A stretch of 64,000 nucleotides of DNA from Streptomyces cyaneofuscatus (lineage in GTDB: Bacteria; Actinomycetota; Actinomycetes; Streptomycetales; Streptomycetaceae): NCBI RefSeq assembly GCF_000718135.1, contig NZ_JOEM01000008.1, forward strand, positions 310,001 through 374,000, given 5' to 3'. The position numbers and the translations under genes were made by a program. The notes under the pieces are model-generated. The model was not told the DNA's origin. It searched no databases and saw only the letters and a list, made by a program, of their open reading frames with translations. Shown here one piece after another: positions 25,090 to 32,813 of the stretch (the stretch's first letter is position 1; every line of letters starts with the position of its first letter).

Positions 25090-26138
25090 TCCGCGAGCCC
25101 GAAGTCGCGCAGCCCGGCGGCGACGCGCTCCAGGCCCTCGACCGTCCGGATGGTGGGGTTCATCGCCTGGCCGCTGAGCAGCACGTACCGCCGGTTCTTG
25201 ACGGCGTCCATGGTCCTGGTGACCGGGTTGGACTCCAGGAACTCGATCTTCTTCTCGGCGCTCTCGGCCGTCTGCATCGTGCGGCTCAGGTCGCCGATGA
25301 CCAGGACGTCGGGGTTGCGGTCGGCGACGGTCTCCCAGCTGATCTGGGGCCATTCGTCGTGGGTGTCGTCGAAGACGTTCTTCGCGCCGAGCTCCCGGGT
25401 GATGACGCCGGGGGCGCCGCAGCAGCCCGCGAGGTAGGGGGCCTTGGAGTCGGAGAACCAGTAGAGGAGGGAGGCCTTCGATCCGTCGATGCCGTCGGTG
25501 GCCTTCGCCACCCGCGCCTGGAGCTTCTTCACCAGGGCGTCGCCGCGCTCGGGGACGCCGAACACCTGGGAGAGCTCACGGACTTCGGTGTAGACGCTGT
25601 CCATGGTGAGGGGTGCGGTACGGGCTCCGTCGCCGCCGCCGCTGTTGTCCTTGCCGACGCAGTCGGCGGGCGAGATGTAGGTGGGGACGCCCAGCTTCTC
25701 GAACTGTTCGCGGGGGGCGACGCCGCCCTTGGCGAGGGTGGAGGCGAAGGAGGCGCTGAGGAAGTCGGGCTCCTTGTCGAGGACTTTCTCGGACGAGGGC
25801 CGGTTCTCCGATATGCGCTCGACGCCCTCGTTGGCCTTCTCCAGGCCCTTCATCACCGGGTCGCTCCAGGTCGCGGTGGCCGCGAGCCGGTCGGCGAGGC
25901 CGAGCGAGAGGAGGATCTCCGTCGATCCCTGGTCGACCGAGACGGCCCGCTGGGGCGGCGCCTTCACGGTGACGGTGCGCCCGCAGTTCTTCAGGGTGAG
26001 CGGGAAGCCGTCGGCCTTGTCGCCGCCGCCGTCGGCGGAGGAGTTGGTCGTCCCGCCGCCGCAGGCGGTGAGCAGGACGACGCCGGCCGCGAACAGGGCG
26101 GCGGTGCGTATCGGGGCAGGGGTGGCCTTGGGCAGCAC
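25086..26138 (-). CDS. btuF: substrate-binding lipoprotein, corrinoid uptake
   Basis: A 350-residue FecB/BtuF-type protein. The N-terminus is a lipoprotein signal, with lipobox LTAC at about residues 20-23, followed by a Gly/Ser-rich spacer. The mature part has RAVSVDQGSTEILLSLGLADRLAAT and the domain hinge typical of class III binding proteins. Start GTG at 26138 with GAGG upstream. It is the first gene after the cobalamin riboswitch, which makes corrinoids the most likely ligand. Confidence 0.87.
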   Translation of the reverse strand: MLPKATPAPIRTAALFAAGVVLLTACGGGTTNSSADGGGDKADGFPLTLKNCGRTVTVKAPPQRAVSVDQGSTEILLSLGLADRLAATATWSDPVMKGLEKANEGVERISENRPSSEKVLDKEPDFLSASFASTLAKGGVAPREQFEKLGVPTYISPADCVGKDNSGGGDGARTAPLTMDSVYTEVRELSQVFGVPERGDALVKKLQARVAKATDGIDGSKASLLYWFSDSKAPYLAGCCGAPGVITRELGAKNVFDDTHDEWPQISWETVADRNPDVLVIGDLSRTMQTAESAEKKIEFLESNPVTRTMDAVKNRRYVLLSGQAMNPTIRTVEGLERVAAGLRDFGLAE

Positions 26139-26204
26139 GGAGGACCTCGGTGTCTCTGGGCCCAGCCGCGGAGCCCGTCGTACGGTTCCCGTGCCCCGGT
26201 GCGG

Positions 26205-26385
26205 GGCGCGGGTGCCAGCAGGTCTTCGGACTCGGGTTCGTCCGGGCGGGACGCCTTCCCGGAGCACATGTGCGCTCCAGTGGCCGTGGCCCCGCCCGTC
26301 CCCCTCACCGCTGCGCGTCAGTTCCGGTCTCGCACCGGATTCCCTGACCCCGTCGCTGGGGTTCGACTGGCCCCGGCAAGCTATC
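26205..26385 (-). promoter_or_regulatory. cobalamin riboswitch
   Basis: On the minus strand, the conserved core AGGGAATCCGGTGCGAGACC is seen at about 26346-26327, followed by GGAACTGACGCGCAGCGGTGAG, the CACTGG...GGGAAGGC arm, and the B12 box AGTCCGAAGACCTGCTGGCA at about 26233-26214. The order and spacing match the adenosylcobalamin element. It lies 70-250 bases upstream of the binding-protein start and probably lowers expression when cobalamin is abundant. Boundaries are approximate. Confidence 0.92.
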
Positions 26386-26430
26386 ACGGGTCTTCGCGCA
26401 GCTCAGAGCCGGTGCGCGGACCACTCCCCC

Positions 26431-26475
26431 GGTGGGCCGGTGCGGCGCGGGATCGTCCCGCCGCACCGGCCCACC
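26431..26475 (-). terminator. terminator of the ACP-KAS unit
   Basis: A perfect 17-bp stem (26431-26447 with 26459-26475) and an 11-base loop lie 27 bases beyond the KAS stop at 26502. Confidence 0.82.
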
Positions 26476-26501
26476 GCCCTTTACGGAGCCCGCGGGGCGG
26501 T

Positions 26502-27725
26502 CTACGGAGCCTGGAGCGCGATCACCGCGTTCTGTCCGCCGAACCCGAAGGAGTGGCTGACGGCCCGTCGTACGGACACCTCGCGCGGGGCCTTGGTGAC
26601 GCAGTCGATGGCGAACCCGGGGTCGGGGGCGTCCAGGTTGGCGATCGGCGGGACGATCCCGTGCTGGAGCGTCAGGACGGTCAGCCCCGCCTCGATGGCT
26701 CCGGCCGCCCCCATGCAGTGGCCCAGGACGCCCTTGGGGGCGGTGACGGGCGGCCGGTGCGGGTAGGCCCGGCCGATGAGGGCGGCTTCGGTCGCGTCAT
26801 TCAGGGGGGTCGAGGTCCCGTGCGCGTTGACGTGGCCGACCTCCTCGGCCCGCCACCCCGCGTCGGCCAGCGCCGCGTCGACGGCGGCCTCGGCGACCGC
26901 CCCGGAGGGGTGCGGGGAGGTCGGGTGGTGGGCGTCGGTCGTGGCGCCCGTACCGGCCAGCAGCGCCCGGGGGGCGGCTCCCCTGGCCCGGGCGTCCTCC
27001 GCCCGCTCCAGGACCATGATCGCGGCGCCCTCGCCCATGACGAGCCCGGCCCGGTCGGCGGCGAAGGGGCGGCAGAGGCGGGCGGGGTCCCCGTCCCGCA
27101 GGGCCGCCGCGCCGGAGCGGGCGAAGCCGGTCATGGCGACCGGGAAGACGATCGACTCGGTGGCTCCGGCGATGGCGATGTCGCACTGCCCGAGCGCCAG
27201 CATGTCGCGGGCCACCGAGAGGGCGGTCACCCCGGAGGAGCAGGCCGTGCAGGGGGCGAGGCTGGGGCCCGTGGCCTTCATCTGGATGGCGATCTCGGCC
27301 GCGGGCATGCTCGGGATGGTGAGCAGGATGCCCGAGGGCGAGGTGGCCTCGGGGCCGCGCCGCTCCAGGGCGACGGCCTGTTCGGTGAGTCCGGCGGATC
27401 CCCCGCTGCTGGTGCCGACGACGACGGCGACCCGGGCGCCGTCCCAGTGGGCGGGGTCGAGCCCGGCGTCGGCCACCGCCTCCCGTGCGGCGAGGACGGC
27501 GAACTTCACGTACCGGCCCATGCGGAAGGCGGTCCGGCCGCCGACCGCCTCGTCCAGGTCGATGCCGGAGACCGTACAGGCGAAGTCGACGGCGCAGCCG
27601 TGCAGTTCGGGGACGGTGCGCGCGAAGGACTCCCCGCGGCAGACCCCGTCCCAGGTGGTGTCGGTGGTGTGGCCGGCCGGGGTGATCATCCCCAGGCCGG
27701 TGACGGCGATGGCGGGTCGGTTCAT
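26502..27725 (-). CDS. beta-ketoacyl-ACP synthase, KAS II type (copy 1)
   Basis: The 407-residue condensing enzyme has an intact Cys-His-His triad: Cys162 in TACSSG, His302 in NAHGTSTPLND and His336 in GHCMGA. The C-terminal SHSFGFGGQNAV is present. It would extend an ACP-bound acyl chain by decarboxylative condensation of malonyl-ACP. Its ATG overlaps the stop of the ACP gene, so both are translated together. It is clearly related to the second KAS at 30210-31466 (shared DAHHPT, PHRPPVTAPKGV and PPIANLDA), suggesting duplication. The active Cys argues against a chain-length-factor role. Confidence 0.9.
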   Translation of the reverse strand: MNRPAIAVTGLGMITPAGHTTDTTWDGVCRGESFARTVPELHGCAVDFACTVSGIDLDEAVGGRTAFRMGRYVKFAVLAAREAVADAGLDPAHWDGARVAVVVGTSSGGSAGLTEQAVALERRGPEATSPSGILLTIPSMPAAEIAIQMKATGPSLAPCTACSSGVTALSVARDMLALGQCDIAIAGATESIVFPVAMTGFARSGAAALRDGDPARLCRPFAADRAGLVMGEGAAIMVLERAEDARARGAAPRALLAGTGATTDAHHPTSPHPSGAVAEAAVDAALADAGWRAEEVGHVNAHGTSTPLNDATEAALIGRAYPHRPPVTAPKGVLGHCMGAAGAIEAGLTVLTLQHGIVPPIANLDAPDPGFAIDCVTKAPREVSVRRAVSHSFGFGGQNAVIALQAP

Positions 27726-28003
27726 CGGGTGTTGCTCACCGGCACCGCACTGCCTGCCGCCTCGCCGCCGACGGCCGCGTCGATGAACGCGGAGATGTCG
27801 GTCAGCGTGGCGTCCTTGTAGAGCTTCTCGGAGTCGGCGGCGACCCCCAGGGTCTCCTTGATGATGACGGCGAACTCGGCGACCGCCAGGGAGTCCATCT
27901 CCAGGCTGTCCATCGTGGACTCCGGCAGGATTTCGGCTGCGGGCACCTTGAACGTCTCGGTCAGCACCTCGGTGATCTTCGGGTGGATGGTCTGGCTCTT
28001 CAC
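27722..28003 (-). CDS. acyl carrier protein
   Basis: The product is a 93-residue ACP with the phosphopantetheine serine in MDSLEMDSLAVAEFAVIIKE. The C-terminus is longer than in primary-metabolism ACP. The start is a GTG at 28003 with GAGAGGAAA seven bases upstream. It would carry the growing acyl chain for the KAS encoded next. Translationally coupled to that gene. Confidence 0.88.
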   Translation of the reverse strand: MKSQTIHPKITEVLTETFKVPAAEILPESTMDSLEMDSLAVAEFAVIIKETLGVAADSEKLYKDATLTDISAFIDAAVGGEAAGSAVPVSNTR

Positions 28004-28070
28004 GGTGTTTCCTCTCATCGGCGGCCTCATGGACGGCGGGTGGCGATACGCACAGGCCCACCGCCGAAAT

Positions 28071-28093
28071 AACTGGAGGGTGCCCCTCCGGTT
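28071..28093 (-). terminator. terminator directly after the acyl-CoA dehydrogenase gene
   Basis: A 10-bp stem with one wobble pair (28071-28080 with 28084-28093) and a 3-base loop. It overlaps the stop codon and is followed on the minus strand by ATTTC. Confidence 0.65.
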
Positions 28094-30146
28094 ACGCCCT
28101 GGGGCGAACCGATTCGTCTACGCTCACCTGCGGCTTCTCGAACCACCGGGAGAGCACCGACGTGGTTCCCCAGTACGCCAGCAGCACCCCGCGGGTGCCG
28201 AGCGCCGCCACCTTCTCGCGCAGCGGACGCCGCCGCTTGCTGCCGCACGCGGGCCGCCGGAAATCCGCCGTGCGGAGCCCGGTCGCGCCCGCCTTGCGCC
28301 CCACCGCTCCCCCCGGTCGGCGACGCTGGTGCCAGGAGCCGTCGGGATCGTCGTAGGCGTCCGCGTAGCCGGGTCCGGCGATCGGCCAGTCCGCCATCAG
28401 GCGCTCCGGCAGCGCGAACGACTTCACCAGGTCGGGGGCGTGGCGGGCCACGGTCGCGATGAGCCGCTCCACCGCGTCGGGCAGCGAGGACACCTGTTCG
28501 GCGGTCAGCCGTCCGGCCGCCAGCAGGTCACCGCTGTTGCGGGCGATCCACTGGAGGGCGAAGAGCCGGTGCAACTCGGTCAGCCGCTCACGGGCCGGGC
28601 CCGCGGGCAGGAAGGCCGCGGCCTGCTCGTACGCCTCGCTCGCCTGCCGGTAGCCGTACGCCTCCACCCCGCGCAGCGCGGGGCCCGAGGCCGCGTTCCA
28701 CCGGCCGAGCGGGTCGCCGGGCGGGGCGGCGCTGATCCGCTCCCGGGCCCGGTCGAACCAGATGTCCTCCACCGCCGCGAGCAGCCGGCCCAGGAAGCGG
28801 GGGTCGTCCAGGTCGCCGGGGCCCTCCGTCTCCTCCTCGTCCCGGACGGTGACGCTGAACAGCATCTCGGCGGCGGCCTTGGCGTGGACGGCGAGGTTGT
28901 CGCCCTCGGCGGTGATGGCGCCCTCGATGCCGGTGAACAGCTCGGTCATGCCGTTGTTCTCCAGCAGCCCCTGCGCTCCGCACCGCTCCCGGCACTCGAC
29001 GATGACACCGCGCGCCTGCCAGGTGATCCACCCCTTGGCGACGGCGACCAGGCGCTCGGCCTCGTCCCGGTCGGCAGCGGGGGCGGACTCCCAGCGGTCC
29101 AGCGCCCTGCGGTGCAGGAGGCTCATCGCGAAGACGGTGGCCATCGCCCCGGCGAGCGGGCCGTGGTGGCTGCGGTGCGCGTAGACGGGGACCCGGCGCG
29201 AGCCGCGCGATCCGGAGACCAGCCGGTGACCGGCGTACCGGATGGCGATGGCGAGGGTGACCCGGGCGGAGCCCACCGCGCAGGCGCTCATGGAGAGCTT
29301 GCCGGGCGTGACCCGCCCGATGGAGAGGAGGAACCGCCTTCTGCGGTTGGCCAGTTCGCTGGTGAACCGCCCGTCGGCACCGATCCGCCCCTGCTCCCCG
29401 GCGAGCAGTGCCTCGCGCGGGACGAAGTACCGGTCGAAGGAGGTGAGGCAGTGGTCGACCGGGGAGCCCATGCGGGCGGGCAGCCGCCGCACCCGTACGC
29501 CGGGCAGGGCGCTCACGGCGTCGGTGAGCGGGGCGAGGAAGAGGAAGACCCCGTGGTCGGTCCCGTCGGCGAGGAGGCGGGCGGCCACCACACCGGTCTT
29601 GGGGCCGCCTGCGGGGCTGGTGTTGGGCATGAACTTCTGGGCGCCGGAGTTCGGGGTGTGCAGGACGAAGCCGTCGCGTTCGCGGTCGTACGTCGCGGTC
29701 GTCTCAACGGCCGCCGCGTCGTTGCCGTGCGCCACCTCCGTACAGAGGAAGGTGCCGATACTCCGCAGCTCCAGGAAGTCCGAGAGGTCGCGCAGTGTGC
29801 CCGGGTCATGGTCCAGGAGACTGCCGAGGAAGAGGTTGTAGTGGATGCCCGCGACGGTGGTCAGCGCCGGGTCGACCGGGCCGAGCCATTCGTGCAGGGC
29901 GGCCAGGGCACGGGGGTCGGCCGCCAGCCTCGCGCCGCTGTCCAGTGCGTCGTTGAGGATGCGGAGCCGGTGGTAGGAGAGGGCGAGCCGTTCGTCGGGG
30001 GTGCCGCCACCGGAGCGCCGAAACGGTTCTGTTGTGAGCAGCCGTCGCCAGAAGCCGTGCTCCTGGCGGAAGTTGTCGCCGTAGAGCACTCGGGTGAGCA
30101 GATCGTTCGTGGAGGGCTGTTGTGGTTTATGCGTGGATACGGTCAC
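28092..30146 (-). CDS. large acyl-CoA dehydrogenase/oxidase-family flavoprotein
   Basis: A 684-residue protein of the acyl-CoA oxidase type, much longer than the 380-residue dehydrogenases. An N-terminal helical part is followed by a mid-domain with FLCTEVAHGND (about residue 140), PNTSPAGGPKTGVVAA, and GRFTSELANRRRRFLLSIGRV. The C-terminal half (about residues 380-620) is a helical acyl-CoA oxidase-like domain with a CRERCGAQGLLENNGMTELF segment. It could introduce a double bond into an ACP- or CoA-bound chain. The start is a GTG at 30146, chosen because the next upstream GTG (30179) lies inside a terminator-like hairpin; there is no clear ribosome site. Confidence 0.8.
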   Translation of the reverse strand: MTVSTHKPQQPSTNDLLTRVLYGDNFRQEHGFWRRLLTTEPFRRSGGGTPDERLALSYHRLRILNDALDSGARLAADPRALAALHEWLGPVDPALTTVAGIHYNLFLGSLLDHDPGTLRDLSDFLELRSIGTFLCTEVAHGNDAAAVETTATYDRERDGFVLHTPNSGAQKFMPNTSPAGGPKTGVVAARLLADGTDHGVFLFLAPLTDAVSALPGVRVRRLPARMGSPVDHCLTSFDRYFVPREALLAGEQGRIGADGRFTSELANRRRRFLLSIGRVTPGKLSMSACAVGSARVTLAIAIRYAGHRLVSGSRGSRRVPVYAHRSHHGPLAGAMATVFAMSLLHRRALDRWESAPAADRDEAERLVAVAKGWITWQARGVIVECRERCGAQGLLENNGMTELFTGIEGAITAEGDNLAVHAKAAAEMLFSVTVRDEEETEGPGDLDDPRFLGRLLAAVEDIWFDRARERISAAPPGDPLGRWNAASGPALRGVEAYGYRQASEAYEQAAAFLPAGPARERLTELHRLFALQWIARNSGDLLAAGRLTAEQVSSLPDAVERLIATVARHAPDLVKSFALPERLMADWPIAGPGYADAYDDPDGSWHQRRRPGGAVGRKAGATGLRTADFRRPACGSKRRRPLREKVAALGTRGVLLAYWGTTSVLSRWFEKPQVSVDESVRPRA

Positions 30147-30163
30147 GACAGAGTAACGATCAA

Positions 30164-30192
30164 GGAACGGCGAGGACACCCCTCGCCGTTCC
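30164..30192 (-). terminator. perfect hairpin between KAS copy 2 and the acyl-CoA dehydrogenase
   Basis: GGAACGGCGAGG (30164-30175) pairs with CCTCGCCGTTCC (30181-30192) around a 5-base loop, 18 bases past the KAS stop. It is best read as a terminator and moves the likely start of the next gene downstream. Confidence 0.75.
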
Positions 30193-30209
30193 CGAACGGC
30201 CCTGCGGGG

Positions 30210-31466
30210 TCAGGTGCGTTGGAAGGCGAGCGCCACGTTGTGCCCGCCGAAGCCGAAGGAGTGGCTCACCGCGCGCTCGACCCGCTGGTGGCGGGGCTCC
30301 TTCACCACGCAGTCGAGCGGGAACGCGTCGGGGAGGGCGTCCAGGTTGGCGATCGGCGGGATGAGGGAACGTTCCAGCGTCAGGACGGTGGCGACGGCCT
30401 CGATCGCACCCGCCGCCGCGAGGGTGTGCCCGATGACGCCCTTGGGTGCGGTGACCGGGGGGCGGTGCGGGAAGAGCCGGGAGATGAGGGTGGTCTCCAT
30501 GGCGTCGTTGAGGGGGGTGGAGGTGCCGTGGGCGTTGACGTGGTCGACATCGCCCGGCGCCCAGCCCGCCTGGTCGAGGGCCGCCTGCACCGCGCGCTGG
30601 GCGCCGCGCCCGTCGGGGGCCGGGGCGGTGGGGTGGTGGGCGTCCGTGCTGGAACCGGCCCCGGTGAGCAGGGCGCGGGCCCGGCCGCCCCGGGCGCGGG
30701 CCGCCTCCTCGCGCTCCAGGACGAGCATGGCGGCGCCCTCACCGATCACGAACCCGTCCCGGTCGTCGGCGAACGGCCGCGACGCCCCCGCCGGATCGGC
30801 GGTACGGGTGGAGAGCGCGCCCATCCGCGCGAACGCGGTCACCACCAGCGGCGTCAGCACCGACTCGGCGCCCCCCGCCACCACCACGTCGCAGGACCCG
30901 CCGAGCAGCAGATCACGGGCGACGGCGATCGCGGTGGCCCCGGAGGCACAGGCGGTCGCGGGGGCGAGGGACGGGCCGCCCGCCTTCAGGGCGATGGCGA
31001 CCTCGCCCGCCGCCGCGTTGGGGATCATCATCGGGACGAGCAGCGGCGAGACCGCCTCCGGCCCCGAGGCGGCCAGCTTGGCGGCGTTGTCCACCAGGAC
31101 GGAGACACCGCCCACGCCGACACCCAGGACCACCCCGACCCGGCCGCCGTCCCACACCGCCGGGTCGAGACCGGCGTCGGCGACGGCCTGCCGGGCCGCG
31201 ACGACGGCCAGTTTCACGAACCGGGCCATCCGCCACACCGAACGGCCGCCCACCGCATCGTCCAGGTCGATCGCGTCGACCGGGCAGGCGAAGTCGACCG
31301 GGAGACCGGCCAGTTCCTCGCATCGGCGGGCGGTGGAGTGCCCGGAGCACAGCCCCTCCCAGAAGCTGTGCTCGTCAGCCCCTGCGGGTGTCACCAGGCC
31401 GACCCCCGTCACCGCGATGGCGGTGCCGGTGGCGGCTCCGGTGCCCTGATCAGCGGACTGCGACAT
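30210..31466 (-). CDS. beta-ketoacyl-ACP synthase, KAS II type (copy 2)
   Basis: A 418-residue condensing enzyme with Cys173 in TACASG, His313 in NAHGTSTPLND and His347 in GHTLAA, so it too is catalytically complete. It ends in SHSFGFGGHNVALAF. The ATG at 31466 has AAGGAA upstream and lies inside the 3' end of the KAS III gene (17-base overlap), so the two are coupled. It resembles copy 1 along its length. Whether the two act on different chain lengths or as a pair is unknown. Confidence 0.9.
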   Translation of the reverse strand: MSQSADQGTGAATGTAIAVTGVGLVTPAGADEHSFWEGLCSGHSTARRCEELAGLPVDFACPVDAIDLDDAVGGRSVWRMARFVKLAVVAARQAVADAGLDPAVWDGGRVGVVLGVGVGGVSVLVDNAAKLAASGPEAVSPLLVPMMIPNAAAGEVAIALKAGGPSLAPATACASGATAIAVARDLLLGGSCDVVVAGGAESVLTPLVVTAFARMGALSTRTADPAGASRPFADDRDGFVIGEGAAMLVLEREEAARARGGRARALLTGAGSSTDAHHPTAPAPDGRGAQRAVQAALDQAGWAPGDVDHVNAHGTSTPLNDAMETTLISRLFPHRPPVTAPKGVIGHTLAAAGAIEAVATVLTLERSLIPPIANLDALPDAFPLDCVVKEPRHQRVERAVSHSFGFGGHNVALAFQRT

Positions 31467-32571
31467 GCTGTGTTCCTTCCGTAGAATCCGTCGAGTTGGT
31501 CTGCGGGGTCCCCGGCCACCGAAGTGCCGCCGAACCCCAGGTCAATCCGCCCCCGAACGCGGTGAGCAGCACCCGGTCCCCGCCCCGGAGCACCCCCCGG
31601 CCCGCCGCGTCGGCCAGGGCGAGGGGGATGGAGGCGGCGCCGGTGTTGCCGACCCGCTCCAGATGCGTGACGCAGCGCTGCGTCCCGATGCCGACCCGGT
31701 CCGCGACGGCACGCAGGATCCGGGCGTTGGCCTGGTGCGGCACGAAGTGGTCGACCTCGGCCGGGTCCCAGCCCACCCGCTCCAGCAGCACGCGGCACGA
31801 GCCGGTCATCCGCTCGACGGCGTGCTGGTAGACGGTCTGGCCCTGCATCCGGAAGTACGCGTCCGTCAGCGCGGGCGGTTTCCCGTCCGCGCGGGCCCGG
31901 GCGCCGCCGCCGGGGACGGTGATCAGGTCGCGGCCGGTGCCGTCGCTGCCCAGGTCGAAGGCGAGCAGCTCACCGGGGTCACCGGTCCGCCCGGCCGCCA
32001 CCAGGGCCGCGCCCGCCCCGTCGCCGAAGACGACTCCGGCCGAGCGGTCGTCGGGGTCGAGCCAGGTCGAGTAGACGTCGGCGCCGACCAGCAGGATGCG
32101 CTCGTACAGCCCGGAGGCGACCAGGCCGTGGCTCAGGGCGAGCCCGTAGACGAAGCCGCTGCACACGGCGGCGATGTCCAGCGCCGGTACGGTGCCGAGC
32201 CCGAGCCGGGAAGCGAGGGCGGGGGCGGTGCCGGGGCAGAGGTGGTCGGGGGTGGCGGTGGCGAGGACCACCGCGTCGACCGGGCCCGCCGCCGGGGAGT
32301 TCGCGAGCAGCCGGGAGGCCGCCTCGTAGGCGAGGTCGCCGGTGGCGGTCCCGGGCGCGGCGCGGTGCCGGCTGCCGATCCCCGTACGGCGGCGGACCCA
32401 GGCGTCGTCGACGCCCCAGCCGGCGGGCAGCCGGTCGTTGGGGACCGGCTCGCCCGGCACCCAGCCCGCCACGCTCTCCAGCACCGCCGTGCGCCCGCCG
32501 CCACCGCCCGCTAAGGCACGCTCGTGCGCCTGCGGCCCCGCCCCGCTGCCCACTGCCCGTCTGCTCGCCAC
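31450..32571 (-). CDS. beta-ketoacyl-ACP synthase III (FabH-like)
   Basis: The 373-residue protein has the KAS III triad: Cys137 in AAVCSGFVYG, His279 in VPHQANAR and Asn309 in GNTGAAS. It also has VFGDGAGAAL and the C-terminal AFGGGLTWG. It starts chains by condensing an acyl-CoA with malonyl-ACP. The first 26 residues are an extra Gly/Ala-rich stretch, so the GTG at 32571 may be too far upstream; another GTG lies six codons in. It is the first gene of the locus. Confidence 0.9.
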   Translation of the reverse strand: MASRRAVGSGAGPQAHERALAGGGGGRTAVLESVAGWVPGEPVPNDRLPAGWGVDDAWVRRRTGIGSRHRAAPGTATGDLAYEAASRLLANSPAAGPVDAVVLATATPDHLCPGTAPALASRLGLGTVPALDIAAVCSGFVYGLALSHGLVASGLYERILLVGADVYSTWLDPDDRSAGVVFGDGAGAALVAAGRTGDPGELLAFDLGSDGTGRDLITVPGGGARARADGKPPALTDAYFRMQGQTVYQHAVERMTGSCRVLLERVGWDPAEVDHFVPHQANARILRAVADRVGIGTQRCVTHLERVGNTGAASIPLALADAAGRGVLRGGDRVLLTAFGGGLTWGSAALRWPGTPQTNSTDSTEGTQHVAVR

Positions 32572-32683
32572 CCGCTACCCCGATCCCGTTGTCATACTGC
32601 GAACGGTTGACGAACGGCGGGACGCCTGGCGAGGGTGCGTTCGACTGGGCCGAAAGGGTCATGACGGTTTGTCAGTTATGGAC

Positions 32684-32813
32684 GAGCGCCTCCGGAAGCC
32701 CCCTGAGCCCCGTCACGGGCGAGCGCCTCCGGAAACTCCGTGAGCCCCGTTACGGGCGAGCGCCTCCCGGAGCCCCTTGAACCCCGTCACGGGCCAGCGC
32801 CTCCCGGAGCTCC
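32684..32813. repeat. 37-bp tandem repeat array (three full copies and a part)
   Basis: Copies run at 32684-32720, 32721-32757 and 32758-32794, with a 19-base part at 32795-32813. The leftmost of these copies lies beyond the kinase stop; the right-hand copies encode its C-terminus. Each contains the small palindrome CCCGT-n-ACGGG. Because 37 is not a multiple of three, each added copy shifts the frame; a C-to-T change in the second copy makes the TAA stop. Confidence 0.85.

Noticed and set aside
23204..26138. Assigning the first ABC importer to iron-siderophore uptake
   Set aside because: No iron box is seen upstream, while a full cobalamin riboswitch is; corrinoid uptake is the better reading.
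26502..27725. KAS copy 1 as a chain-length factor
   Set aside because: The catalytic Cys, both His residues and their motifs are all intact.
30146..30179. GTG at 30179 as start of the acyl-CoA dehydrogenase
   Set aside because: It lies inside a 12-bp perfect hairpin that best fits a terminator of the upstream gene; the later GTG is preferred, though not proven.
27858..31484. 1,208-codon plus-strand open frame over the KAS/acyl-CoA dehydrogenase locus
   Set aside because: Low-complexity Gly/Arg/Ala translation with no motif; it lies antisense to three well-supported genes.
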